Of a stretch of DNA of 64,000 nucleotides, positions 35,061 through 46,180 are shown in pieces. The position numbers and the translations under genes were made by a program. The notes under the pieces are model-generated. The model was not told the origin of the DNA. It saw only the letters and a list, made by a program, of their open reading frames with translations, and did not search any database. Source of the DNA: Cryptomeria japonica (lineage: Eukaryota > Streptophyta > Pinopsida > Cupressales > Cupressaceae). Numbering within the stretch: the stretch's first letter is position 1; every line of letters starts with the position of its first letter. Location of the stretch: contig NC_081406.1 of NCBI RefSeq assembly GCF_030272615.1, forward strand, positions 482,329,900 through 482,393,899, written 5' to 3'.

Positions 35061-35070
35061 TATCTTATAG
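35061..35070 (-). promoter_or_regulatory. TATA-like box upstream of the antisense PMD gene
   Basis: CTATAAGATA on the minus strand, 80 bases before the exon 1 ATG at 34981. The spacing suits transcription starting about 30 bases downstream with a roughly 50-base untranslated leader. It lies just inside the 3' LTR and is independent of the LTR promoter. Confidence 0.55.
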
Positions 35071-35301
35071 CCTACCCTAGCCCTCGCCCTCATTTCCTGA
35101 GTCAGTATTCTTCATCCCGTGACTCTGTCACTTTATCCGGTTTGTCCATTCTAGTCTCTCTTTCTTATCGAGAGATTGTCTGCAATCTTTTCAGACATTT
35201 TCATCCAATCTCTCGAGGGGGCATATCATTCCCATCCTGGGGCAACTCTGTATTAGTTCATCTTATCTTCTTTGAAACAACGCGACAAGCCGCATTCTCT
35301 C

Positions 35302-35315
35302 AAAGAGGGGCAAAA
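35302..35315 (+). other. Polypurine tract of element C
   Basis: AAAGAGGGGCAAAA directly abutting the 3' LTR start TGTAGACACC at 35316, the expected primer for plus-strand DNA synthesis. Confidence 0.8.
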
Positions 35316-36089
35316 TGTAGACACCTAAAATTGTCATGTCTAATTAAATAAATATTTTATTTATTTAATTATCTAAGCTTAATTCTTCTATTAATTAAAT
35401 AAATCTTTATTTATTTAATTAATTCATTTATCCTCTTCTAGCCTTATTTCTCATTTAAATAAATACATTTATTTATTTAAATTATCCTTTTCCTAAATTA
35501 AATAAATATCTTATTTATTTAATTGATCCCACTTCTTCTATTAATTAAATAAATCTTTATTTATTTAATTAATTCATTAGCTTTTTCTACCCATGACACA
35601 TGTCATTCATCTCTTAACTCATACACTACCTACCCCTTTCATTATTTTGGTATTTCTTTTACCTACCCTCTAATCCTAGCCGACCTCTCTTTTTACACCT
35701 CTCAATCTTAACCCTCCATTTCCTATTGTGTCTTCTATTTAAGGAGATGCTTTCTTCATTGTCAAACCCTAATGACTAATTTTGGAGGACTTGGCTACAC
35801 TACAATCCTACTTGCAACCACATTCCGTTCTTTGTTGAGCTCTTGTGCATATAAAAATCTGAGAGCAAATATATCAAGCAAGATCAATGGAGATAGGAAG
35901 AATGGAGATCAAAACCCTATTGGACATGTGATGGTATAATCTTTGTGATTTGGAGTTATTTTGCATTGTCTTAGGTAATCTTCATATGTTATGGTGGATC
36001 TTTGTTCATTGTTAGGCTAGGGTTTAGTGGTTGGATTCATTGTAGCCTTTCAATATTGCTATTATTGTTATCCATTTTCACCATAAACA
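35316..36089 (+). repeat. 3' LTR of element C
   Basis: 774 bases, TGTAGACACC to ACCATAAACA, followed by AAAAG. Differs from the 5' LTR at about six positions (under 1 percent), indicating a recent insertion relative to B and A. Contains the same five AT-rich inverted repeats. Confidence 0.95.
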
Positions 36090-38602
36090 AAAAGTATTCC
36101 AGAAAAATCCAATAATGCTCTTGATTTAATTCACAATGATTTATGTGGTCTAGCTAGAACTAAAAGCTTACAAGATGATAGATATTTCATGCTAATTATT
36201 GATGATTATTCTAGAATGTGTTGGGTTACTTTTCTCAGAGAAAAATCAGAAGCACTTGGAAAGTTCAAACTATTCAAAGCAATAGTTGAAAATGAAACTG
36301 GTAAGAAAATCAAATGTTTAAGATCAGATCAAGAAGGTGAATTCACATCTAAGGACTTTAATACATTCTGTGAAGTGAATGGAATCAGAAGACAACTATC
36401 AGCACCTCAGACACCACAGGAGAATGGAGTTGTTGAAAGGAAAAATAGAACTATCTTGGATGCAGCAAGAAGTATGTTATCTGAAGCAAATTTACCACAT
36501 GTGTATTGGAGAGAAGCAGTTAGCACAACTGTCTATACATTCAACAAAGTTCACATCAAAGGTGAAACTGGTAAGACCCCTCATGAACTATGGTTTGGTA
36601 ATACTCCTACTCTTAAGTATTTCAGAATTTTTGGAAGTAAATGTTATATTAGAAGAGATGAGTATATTGGCAAATTTGATCCTAGAAGTGATGAAGGAAT
36701 ATTTCTTGGTTATTCATCTAAGAGCAAGGCATATAGATGTTTTAACAAGAGATTGCAGAAAATTGTTGAGAGTATAAATGTAAAGATTGATGAACAATTC
36801 AGAGGAACTTCAAGGTATATAGACTCTGAACCGGTAATAGAAATTGTGACAAATGAACCTACTCTAAATCCACCGACACAGAATGAAGATCCAGTTACCC
36901 CGGTACCATCAGAGGATTCCACATTAATTGAAGAACAACAACAAACTAAGACACCCCAGTATGTAAAATTGAATCATTCTAAAGATCAGATAATTGGAAA
37001 TAAATTTAAAGGAGTTATGACAAGAGGAAGATTGGCAAATGAAGAGGTATGTCTTATTTCTCAAATAGAACAATCATCTATTAATGAGGCATGTGAAGAT
37101 AAATTTAGGATTAAAGCTATGGGAGAAGAATTAGAACAAATTGAGAAAAATAATACTTGGACATTAGTTCCCCAGCCTAAAGATAAAAATGTAATTGGAA
37201 CCAAATGGGTATTTAGAAACAAACTTAATGAAGATGGCAAGGTTGTCAGAAATAAAGCAAGACTAGTGTGTAAGGGATATTCTTAGAAAGAAGGAGTTGA
37301 TTACAATGAAACCTTTGCACTGGCAGCTAGAATTGAAGTAGTCAGATTATTCTTGGCTTTTGCAGCTCACAAGAACTACAAAGTTTATCAAATGGATATT
37401 AAATGTGCATTTTTGAATGGAGATCTTGAAGAGGAAGTCTATATTGAACAACCTGATAAATTTTCTTTGACAGATGACAATGATATGGTTTGCAGGTTAA
37501 AAAAAGCTCAGTATGGACTGAAACAAGCTCCAAGAGCTTGGTATGCAAGATTGGATAAGTATCTTTTAAAGATTGGTTTTACTAAAGGAAATGTAGACAT
37601 CAATTTATATTACAAAATAACTAATGATGATATTTTGATTATAGAAGTATTCGTTGATGATATAATCTTTGGAGGAGAAGATGGATTATGTAAAGAATTT
37701 TCTATTAAAATGCAGCAAGAATTTGAAATGTCTATGATTGGAGAAATAAAATTCTTTTTAGGATTGCAGATTTCACAGACTGCAAAGGTATATTTTTTAG
37801 TCAATCCAAGTACTTGAAAGAGTTACTAAAGAAATTTGGGATGGAGAACTCTAAACCGGTAAGCACACCTATGACTACAAATGACAAATTATCTCAAAGG
37901 GATGAATCTACACCTGCTAATCCAACTAGATGCAAATCTATGATAGGAGGTTTACTATATTTGACACAAACCAGACCTGATATTATGAATGCAGTATGTA
38001 TTGTTTCTATATTTCAAAGTAATTCTAGGGAAAATCATGAATCAGGAGTAAAAAGGATTTTCCGGTACTTACAAGGCACTGCAAATCTTGGATTATGGTA
38101 TCCTAGAGATGAAAATTTTGATCTATGTGCATACACAGATGCAAATTGGGAAGGAGATGTGGATGATAGAAAAAGCACCACTGGCGGAGCATTCTTTTTA
38201 GGAAAGAGATTAGTTTCTTGGCTGAGTAAGAAACAGAGTTGTACATTTTTATCAATAGCTAAATCAGAATATGTTGCAGCAACAACTAACTGTACACAGG
38301 TACTATAGCTTAAGCAAATGTTGAAAGACATATAGGTAAAATGCAAGGAACCTATTACTATATATTGTGATAACACTGTAGCAATTGATATATATAAGAA
38401 TCTGGTATTACATTCTAAAACAAAACATGTTTCTATCAAACTGAATTTTCTAAGGGAAAAAGTTGAAGAAAAGGAGATAAAAATGGTTTATGTGAATACT
38501 AAAGAACAACTTGCAGATATTTTCACAAAACCTTTGCCTAAGGAGACTTTTGAATATCTCAGAGATCAACTTGGAGTCATACCACCACCGGTAGAGACTT
38601 AG
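36090..38602 (+). pseudogene. Element B pol, 3' part: integrase, reverse transcriptase, RNase H
   Basis: Resumes with SIPEKSNN and then the integrase core: LDLIHNDLCG, MLIIDDYSRMCWVTF, LRSDQEGEF, PQENGVVERKNRTILD. Reverse transcriptase: NNTWTLVPQPKDKNVIGTKW, ARLVCKGYS, a TAG at about 37285, then MDIKCAFLNGDLEEEVYIE, QYGLKQAPRAWY, VFVDDIIFGG. A one-base frameshift near 37790 separates it from the following frame (YLKELLKKFGMENSKPV). RNase H: CAYTDANWEGDVDDRKSTT, GAFFLGKRLVSWLSKKQ, AKSEYVAATT, then stops after QVL and KDI, and an end PPPVET at 38600. Copia-type domain order (integrase before reverse transcriptase). Confidence 0.93.
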
Positions 38603-38936
38603 ACAGTTGATGAATGTCATCAACCAACAAAATTAACAGACAAATCTCTTATTCCAGTCTTTGATGAGGAAGCTACTTCTCAGGGGGAGTAGTTGGTATA
38701 TTGAATTGATTGGTATTTTGGTTTTATTATTGTAACTTTGGCATTTGATGTCAAAGGGGGAGAGATATCTATGGAAAAACACATTATCTTTAATGAGAGA
38801 TTGGTATTGAAAAAATTTGGATAACACATGTTGCTCCCAGGGGGAGAGATTGTTGGTTTTTGGTATTTGGCATTTCTGTTTTGGCACTTTGATGGTTTTT
38901 CCATCTTGTGTTGCCATAAATTCCAAAGGGGGAGAT
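38603..38936 (+). other. 3' untranslated region of element B with four polypurine-tract-like copies
   Basis: GGGGGAG tracts occur at about 38680, 38756, 38840 and 38929. The last (CCAAAGGGGGAGAT, 38923-38936) abuts the LTR and is the functional position. The tracts are spaced roughly 75-90 bases and share context such as GATGTCAAAGGGGGAGA and AGGGGGAGAGATTGTTGG. The same arrangement is seen in A and F. Confidence 0.75.
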
Positions 38937-39996
38937 TGTTGGTATTTTGGTATGGTTTTGTCATTGATGTCAATATCTACTAAACAACTAGCACTTTGGA
39001 GATCCAACAACATTCACCGGCAAGCAAGTAACTATTGCACAGTTATTGGTATATGGTTCACCGACAAGATATAATGATCACCGGCACTTGGAATGATATG
39101 GAAGACACTTGGTAATGTTGAAGACATCATGTGGACACTTTGTTTTGAAGAATTAATCATTGGTATATTCATATTTGCATATTTGCTTTTACCAGAAAAT
39201 AGGTCCAGTGTTACCTAGGGTTACACCGACAGGTTTATCTTTTCCAGATTAGCATGGCACGCTTTGGAAATGATTTATTATTGTTGTAAATGCATTAAGA
39301 TGACATGTTCAATTCGTTATTGCATTAGATATTATATTGTTTATAAAATGTTTTTATTGTAATATCTTGTAGAGCCGACCTACTAAAATTGGTCTTAGGT
39401 TATGGTATAAATGAAAGATCTTATTTGTAAGATTGAATATGGAATGTGAAAAAGAATTGTGAGAAGATATATGCGAGATTAAGAAGAGCTATACACGAAG
39501 ACACCATTTGAAGGTGAAGCTAGGTTTTTGTGGATGCATATCAGCATTACACTGGTACTGAATCCAGCATGTGAAGATGCTATTTTGTAGAGTACATTCT
39601 TATTGGATTTAACCATCCAACTGTAGTCAGTGTGACTCCCATTCTATGATTGAGCAGTGAGCTCTAGGCTGTTGGCCTTTCTGCATGTGCAGACCCCATT
39701 TATGTACACTTACTATCTGCAGTAGTATCATCTGATTGTGGGTAAGGTTTCCCACTATGGTTTTTCCCCTTACAGGTTTTCCACATACAAATATTGGTTT
39801 TATGTGTTGTGGATGACTTTATGTTTATGTTACATGCATTAATCTTTACCAATATAGCAATTAACTGTTAACACTGTCTACCGACATACTTAACTGGTTT
39901 ACTGGTATTAAGCATTAAGTTGGTTAAGTTGTTTTTGGTTTGAAATTTGTTGACAACTAATTCACCCCCCCTCTCAGTTGTCTCTGGGACCTAACA
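38937..39996 (+). repeat. 3' LTR of element B
   Basis: 1060 bases, TGTTGGTATTTTGG to GGGACCTAACA, followed by AAGTT (39997-40001). U5 hairpin stems 39952-39960 (GACAACTAA) and 39974-39982 (TCAGTTGTC), with one G-to-A change giving a mismatch. Roughly 5-7 percent different from the 5' LTR by eye. Confidence 0.93.
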
Positions 39997-40001
39997 AAGT
40001 T

Positions 40002-42402
40002 ATAATTTGACCTTTGTATAGCTCATCCACCTTGACATTAGCACTCTCCATAATTCTCTGCAATCTTTTTTTATAACATCTATATGCTTTGTTTTCATTA
40101 GAATAATGAAGAAATATCCCTTCATCACATCTAGGGTCAAAATTTCCAATGGAATCATCTCTTTTGATATAGCATTTACTACCAAAGATTTTGAAATACT
40201 TAACTATAGGTGTATGACCAAACTATAACTCATAAGGTGTCTTAGTAGTGTCTCCTTTGATATGAACTCTATTGAATGTGTATACCACCATGCTCACAAC
40301 TTCCCTCCAAAATATATGAGGAAAATTAGCTTCCATCATCATAGTTATAGCTACATCCAAGATAGTTTTGTTCTTTCTTTCCACAACACCATTCTGCTGA
40401 GGTGTCTGGGGTGCAGACAACTATCTCCTTATCCCATGCTTCTCACAATAACTGTTAAATTCACCAAATGTAAATTCACCACCTTGATCTGACCTTAAGA
40501 ATTTAATCTTGAACCCTGTCTCTATCTCAACTTTAGCTTTAAAGATCTTAAACTTTTCAAAAGATTCAGATTTCTCCCTTAGAAAAGTAACCCACATCAG
40601 TCTAGAATAGTCATCAATGATTAGCATGAAATATCTATCACCTTGAAAACTCTTTATTCTAGTAGGGCCACACAAATCAGTATGAATAAAATCAAGAATA
40701 TCATTAGATTTGTCTTGTATACTATTAAAAGAAGTTTTGACCTATTTTCCCATTTGACATTCCTTACATACCAGATTATAGGGCTTCACAATCTTAGGTA
40801 TATCTCTAACAACCTTAGTTGAACTGATCTTTACAATGCAATCAAAATTCACATGACACAACCTCTTATGCCATAACCAACTCTCATCAACTTGTGCAAT
40901 CAAACATGTCTTCTCACCAGAGTTCAAATGAAAGATGTTACCTTTATTCTAAGTACCGGTTGCAATCTCCAAACCAAATCTATTGATGATTTTTCATTTT
41001 CCATCCTTGAATTGTAATTGAAATCCCTTATCCACCAACTTTCCTACACTCAAAATATTATGCCTTAAACCTTCAACATAATAAAAATTATCAGTGTTAT
41101 GCTTACTATCCAATGATATAGTTCCTCTTCCTCTGATCATGCATGCTTTGTCATCCCCAAATCTAACCAGACCACCATCAAATTCTTGTAAAGATAGAAA
41201 CTTTCTTTTATCTCTAGTCATATGATGTGAACATCCACTATCTATCACCCATTCATCCTTCTCTTCAATTTTAGCAGCAATGGACTTTTCCTCATTTTGA
41301 ACAACAGGTGTCAGAGTATCTTCCTTGATAGCCAAAATACCCATTCCTTTCCATTACTGGATCCACTAGTTGAATCTTATGCCAGTTCATAATCAGAATC
41401 AGTCACACCTTCCTCATCCACATAGTAACATGATTTGTCTTTGTTCCTCCCGTACTTATTCTTGTTCTGATAATCATGGTTAGGCCTAAAAGATCTTCTA
41501 GTTTTCTCTTCAAATCTTGAATTCCTCTAGGACATCTAGATGCAAAATGACCTATCTTATTACATGCAAAACATTTAAAAGGTGATTTTCCTTCATACTT
41601 ACTTCCTACCAGACCTTTAGGTACTCTTCTAGAAAATAGGGCTTCAAGTTGCTCAAACTCATCATCTTCTTTTCTCATTTTCTCCAGTTCCTTTGCATAT
41701 AAATATTTCCAATTACTCTTGCTGGTTGATGATGCAGATGCATGAAAAGAAGATTTAGTCTTTGCAGCTCCTTGAGCACCAAATTCTTCAAGCTCAAAAG
41801 CAGATAACTTTCCAACCAAAGTTTCTTGTCAACATAGGTGTGAGACATTATTCTTAGCTCATTAATTGTAGTAGCCTTCATCTTGTAAGTTTGTGGCAAA
41901 ACTCTCAATACTTTAGAAACAATCTCATCTTCGCTCAGAGATCCACCACAACACTGAATTCCCATAACAATTTCATTAACTCTTTCCATAAAAGTAGTAA
42001 TCCTTTCATCTTCTTCCATCTTTAGGTTCTTATACCTCACCTGGTAACCATCAAATTTAGAAATTTTAACAGTAGGGTCACCTTCATTCAGAGCCTCCAA
42101 CTTATCCCATATAGCCTTCACAAATGATTGGTCAGTTAATCCTATAATTTGCTGATCAGAAAATGTACTCAAGAGTGCTTCTCTATCTCTATAGTCATTT
42201 TCAATGTCCTTATCCAATTTTTCCAGAGGATTGGCAGATGCCAGATTATGAGGAGTATAGCCTTTCTTCATGATCTCCCAAATCTCTTTCCGAATCATCT
42301 CAAATGAGTCTCAATCTGAATCTTACATACCCTATAATTTATTGAATCAAGATTATGGGTTTCTCTCCAGAAAATAGAAGTATTTGAAACATTAGTTGCC
42401 AT
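40002..42402 (-). pseudogene. Element A gag, protease and integrase, 5' part
   Basis: Minus strand from the ATG at 42402. Gag: MATNVSNTSIFW, a frameshift near 42300, then KEIWEIMKKGY, FSDQQIIGLTDQSF, AIWDKLEALNEGD, MEEDERITTFMERVNEI, another shift near 41820, and an intact CCHC knuckle CFACNKIGHFASRC. Protease: WVIDSGCSHHMTRD (41344-40994). GAG-pre-integrase: WLWHKRLCHVNFDCIVK, CKECQMGK. Integrase: MLIIDDYSRLMWVTF, LRSDQGGEF, PQQNGVVERKNKTILD. The frame enters AAGTT and the B insertion at 40001 and resumes at 17168. Several stops and shifts; related to B at protein level. Confidence 0.9.
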
Positions 42403-42443
42403 ATGATCTTCCTCAAGTGGTTATGCTTTTGTAGAGAGGACCA

Positions 42444-42456
42444 ATCTTTGATACCA
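42444..42456 (-). other. Primer-binding site of element A
   Basis: Minus strand TTGGTATCAAAGA right after the LTR end, a variant of TGGTATCAGAGC. Either drift after insertion or a variant tRNA match. Confidence 0.75.
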
Positions 42457-42458
42457 AT

Positions 42459-43658
42459 TGCTAGGATAATTGGTGGACAACTGAGAGGGGGGGGGTGACT
42501 CAGTTGTCAACAAATTATAAAACTTTAAGTACACAAAACCTTTTACCATAATTGTAGATATAATAATTAAGAATAAACTTAAATCACAGAACAATTACCA
42601 ACCATCCATAACACATAATACTAGGATTTGTATGTGGAAAACTTAGTAAAGGGAAAAACCATTGTGGGAAGCCTACCCACAGTCAGATAATACTTCTATA
42701 GTAAGTATGTGATTACAATAATAGGGGCCTGCATATGCAGGAAAGTACACTTCCTAGAGCACACTGCTCATCACAAAAGGTGCCTCACTGACTACAAATA
42801 AATCTAGACTACAATCCAGAAAGATGAGTGAACTACAAGAATAACATCTCCTATTTCTGAGTATAGTTCTAGTTAAGCTCAATACTGAAGGTCTTAAACC
42901 TCTTACACAAACCCAATTCGATCACCTATGATCGACCAAAAACTTTGCATATGATTACAACTTTATTCACTCACAGATAATCTCATAACCCATACCATGA
43001 TCTACAAAGAGATCTTACATCATATTTATACTAACCCGAGACCTAAATAATTAGGTCGGCCACCTAAAAGATAATACAATAAATATGTTACATAATCTTG
43101 CAAACCAATGATAAACCAAGTCGGCCTATGAGGGAAACAACATAACCAAACAATAAATCCAATCGGTAACGCATCAGGAGCATCAACCAACACATTACAT
43201 AAACTAGTCCATAACCTAGCAGAATAACACCTGACTGAAGATAGGTCACCATAAGCCAAAGGAAACACCACTGATCAACCAAAACATGAACAAGCTAACC
43301 ATAAACATCCTGATAACCTTCTAGAAGCCACACCATCACCACTTATGAGATTCATCAAAAGATCTTCAACAAAGCTTTGTTGGTAAAACCCTTCTCAGTA
43401 ACAAAAAAGGCTTACTAAAACAAATGATAGCATCCGGGTCATCAAATCCCAAACCAACTGAATGTGATACACATCAGGAACATATGAATAACCAATCCAA
43501 ACCAATTCCAATAGCCGAACCTAGCCAGAGACAAATATCCAGATTAACATCAAAGACCAACCACTCTATCAGAAGCCAATAAACAACAAAACAACTAGTG
43601 TTGACATCAATGACAAACATCAATGCAACACATAATCAATTCCTCCAAATTGCCAACA
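42459..43658 (-). repeat. 5' LTR of element A
   Basis: 1200 bases; on the plus strand TGCTAGGATAATTGG to TTGCCAACA, followed by AGTAA. The U5 hairpin is perfect here: 42476-42484 (GACAACTGA) and 42500-42508 (TCAGTTGTC) around a G-run, which is C on the element strand. The inner terminus reads TGCTAGG where the 3' LTR has TGTTAGG. Confidence 0.9.
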
Positions 43659-43663
43659 AGTAA

Positions 43664-44650
43664 GTGGTATTAATTTTGAAACCTTAAGCCAATTGGCAAT
43701 GATGTTACATAGATCATATGTGAATCAAATTAGTTGATGTGACTATAGTGTTATTTGATATGACTGCTTTATTCTTTTCTATGTGACACGTTGTTCCCAA
43801 TTTGCACTTTCACAATATTACAGTTGTGCTAGCTGATTATGCAAATAGAAATCAGCAATATCTACTAATGTGTTAATATTGTTATACTAATGTTTTATAC
43901 CCTTAGGCTCCTAGTTGGCGAGCGATGTCCCCTATGCATGTAACTTAACCCTTGGATTTTGTACGTGCGTGAAGTGGATTTTAATTTTTCGGTGTGAATG
44001 TTTGAACAAACCATATTCATTCTCAAAATCACCGGAATCGAGACATGTGTTAGTGATAATGCAGATATAGATCACCAATATTAGCTAATATGTTTATATC
44101 AGCTTATGGGTTAATATTTTTATACTAATGTTTTATACCCTTAGGCTCCTAGCCGTGAGCAATTCCCCCTATGAATGTAACTTAACCCTTGGATTTTTCT
44201 CGTGCGCGAAGTGGATTTTAATTTTTTGGTGTGAATGTCTGAAGAAACCATATTCATTCTCAAAATCATCGGAATCAAGACATGTGTTAGTGTTATTTTT
44301 TATTGCCTAATGCATAAATATTGTCATACTTGTCTTTTATACCAAGTAGTTCATGGAATCGCAAAATAAGCTAATGCATTAATATTGTTAATATTAAGAT
44401 TATGTTGGTACTCAAATCAACAGGTCATAGAGCTTATGTCATTGATTTGCGATCATCCAACAGTCATTAAGTTGATTGATTAGTTAATTACAACTTTTAG
44501 TTAACTAGCACTTGCAACTCATTGTATGGAAAACCGAAAGAAAATTAAAGATAAAATTTAATGTAGTTTAATATTACAAATGAATAAATTAATCTAGTAT
44601 TTAAATCCAAGTAATGAATAAATTTTAAAATAAAAAAGTTTCTCATTCAC
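43664..44650. repeat. Non-coding interval with a 173-base direct duplication
   Basis: 43883-44055 and 44121-44292 are copies (TATACTAATGTTTTATACCC ... CTTAACCCTTGGATTTT ... AGACATGTGTTAGTG), offset 238 bases, with about 10 percent difference. No ORF or domain is present. The remainder is plain AT-rich sequence. Confidence 0.65.
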
Positions 44651-44679
44651 ACTTATAGAGGTGGAATTAATGTTGAATC

Positions 44680-45085
44680 ATGTGGATTGATTGTACAACA
44701 AAGCGCAGACTACACATTGATGGTAGAGCATGTAGATTAGAATGTGAAGAGGATGCATACAAGGTGAAGAGGGCCTTGCAATTTTTAATTGCTGCAGAAT
44801 ACCTAGGAGGGATGGATTCAATTTGGGAGTGGGTTGTTTCAGGAGTGGGTTTCATCATTTCTGAAGGGTCGGTGGAATCTGCAGACCCACTACCCTTTGT
44901 TCACTAGCAAGAGGATGAGCCGAAGGAGAGATGCAGAGAGCTCACAAGAAGAGGATGGGAGGTGGGTATTAGGGTTTGTTTCAAAGTTGGCTTCGGTGGT
45001 GGCGGGTATAGATAGATGGATCAGATGGAGGTTATTTGATGACTCCAATCTTTTTGTAATATTTTTAAAATTTTTAAATCAATAA
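44680..45085 (+). other. Short unassigned ORF pair
   Basis: A 75-codon ORF at 44680-44907 (CEEDAYKVKRALQFLIAAE, IWEWVVSGVGF) overlaps, in another frame, a second ORF to 45085 with WVLGFVSKLASVVAGIDRW. Joined by a frameshift near 44900, they would make a single protein of about 130 residues ending before an AATAAAAT at about 45081. The hydrophobic tail might be a membrane segment. I recognise no family. It may be a fragment of a captured or ancient host gene, or chance. Confidence 0.25.
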
Positions 45086-45233
45086 AATATCATATTACCT
45101 ACTGGTAGGTCCACAAAAGTGAGAATCAGATAAACCCTAATAGTAAATAGTTGTGCAAGGACAACACCCATTATGATATATTCCAGTTCCCCCAAAATAA
45201 TGAAAGATTCACCAAAATAAATTATTTGAACAA

Positions 45234-45296
45234 TTTTTTTTATAAGTGAATAGCTAGGTAGGGCCAACACCCATTATATTAAGATTAAAAAAAAAA
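45234..45296 (-). repeat. 3' tail of family U copy 2, ending in an A-run
   Basis: Minus strand: TAATGGGTGTTGGCCCTACC, TAGCTATTCACTTAT, A8. The same order (GTGCTGGCCTATCC, AATTATTTAGTGAT, A8) occurs at 61878-61930 behind copy 1. An A-run end is reminiscent of non-LTR retroposons, but no reverse transcriptase is seen nearby. Confidence 0.5.
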
Positions 45297-45433
45297 AGAT
45301 ACAACAGTATTTGTCTTGTAGCCGAAAATAAATTCCCGATAGAATTTCTAATGATCACCCATAACAACCCATAACCCACAATACAAAATTCAAGCATCAA
45401 AACATAACAAAGCATCTGCACCATACTTTAGGG

Positions 45434-46180
45434 CTAGGAGACATTTCCAATCCACCTTATCGCCTCCTCAACTTCACATTCCTCCTTGACTTTCTTGGCT
45501 TGTAAGATGAGCGGGCAATCCTATCCGCAATTAGCATGAGCTTTGCCTACTGCAATTTCCTCCACACTGCGTCTGTCATCCTCAATCCATTCCTCTCCAC
45601 TCCCTAGCTCCAACGCCCCTACAATATCAGTCGCATCCTCCTCATCAATTTCATCTTCATCTACCAACCCTTCAGTGGTCAGTAGTCCCAATGCCAATCG
45701 TCCTCCTCGAGTTCCTTGATTTTGGCTACATACATGAGGAAATTGATACTACATAGTATATCACTCCTTTGTGCCTGCAACAACTACACATCTTGTGTTT
45801 GCACAATTGGAAATTAAAAAACCCTTCCATTAGAATATTTCTATGGGAGGGGAATGAGGAGGTTCTCATTCACATTGTTGATGACCATATCAATGTTGCA
45901 CAAATATGCATGTTTGAACACCATTTGGGTGAGTTTTTTTTCCCACTCCTTGGAAACCCTGAAGTATAATAGCATGGTAAGAAATAAATCTGGAATGTCC
46001 AAACTGACCCTATGCCTATGATACGCCATCAAAAACTCAAACCCTAGCTAGCACTATCTTGATCACATGCATTATGTACAGTTGGCCATTCACCAAGACC
46101 CCTCATAACCATTTATCTGTGACTTCACCTACAAACGTTGTCTATGGTTTTGTTGCCCTAAGCATAATTAGCGTATACAT
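45434..46180 (-). pseudogene. Unknown gene family U, decayed copy 2
   Basis: Minus-strand translation, in shifting frames, follows the product of 62138-62890 from end to end: LRATKP/TTFVGEVTDKWL against LEATKKQMAFLGEILDKRL, VLVNGQLYIMHVIKIVLA against QVMESGHPLVLHEVKRVLG, EFLMAYHRHR against EFLCTRYRYR, LTQMVFKHAYL against MCQMVF/HSFL, NVNENLLIPL against NIDGEKKIPL, and VEEIAVGKAHANCG against IVEIAEGAAHVGCN. It has several stops and at least two frameshifts, so it is older or less constrained than copy 1. Function is unknown; I recognise no catalytic motif. Confidence 0.6.

Larger units (their letters stand above)
19935..36089 (+). mobile_element. Tat-like Ty3/gypsy element C with an antisense plant-mobile-domain gene
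   Basis: 16155 bases with near-identical LTRs (773 and 774 bases, about six differences), AAAAG duplications, a TGG-initial primer site, a 2.2-kb leader, gag, pol (protease, G-patch, reverse transcriptase, two RNase H domains, integrase), a spacer, a minus-strand gene, and a polypurine tract. The second, archaeal-type RNase H after the normal one is diagnostic of the plant Tat lineage. It is the youngest layer of the nest. Gag and pol each carry stops and a frameshift separates them, so autonomous activity is unlikely now. Confidence 0.95.
17174..39996 (+). mobile_element. Copia element B, inserted in A and interrupted by C
   Basis: A plus-strand Ty1/copia element with LTRs 17174-18232 and 38937-39996, AAGTT duplications, initiator-Met primer site, gag, protease, integrase, reverse transcriptase, RNase H and a polypurine tract. 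Subtracting C (19935-36089 plus one AAAAG) leaves about 6.7 kb. LTRs differ by roughly 5-7 percent by eye, between A and C, consistent with middle age. The polyprotein carries several in-frame stops, so the element is dead as it stands. Confidence 0.94.
13841..43658 (-). mobile_element. Copia element A, host of the nested insertions
   Basis: A minus-strand Ty1/copia retrotransposon flanked by AGTAA at 13836-13840 and 43659-43663. LTRs are at 13841-15004 (3') and 42459-43658 (5'). Removing the B insertion (17174-39996 plus one AAGTT) leaves about 7 kb, a normal copia size, with order LTR, primer site, gag, protease, integrase, reverse transcriptase, RNase H, polypurine tract, LTR. Its LTRs are clearly diverged (roughly 10-15 percent by eye), making it the oldest layer of the nest. 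It is related to B in protein (Gag segments such as MEEDERITTFMERVNEI are nearly the same) but is a separate family at the DNA level. Confidence 0.92.

Noticed and set aside
44680-45085. Host gene with a BTB-like or membrane domain
   Set aside because: The resemblance rests on a few residues (ALQFLIAAEYL) and needs a frameshift; not enough to name a family.
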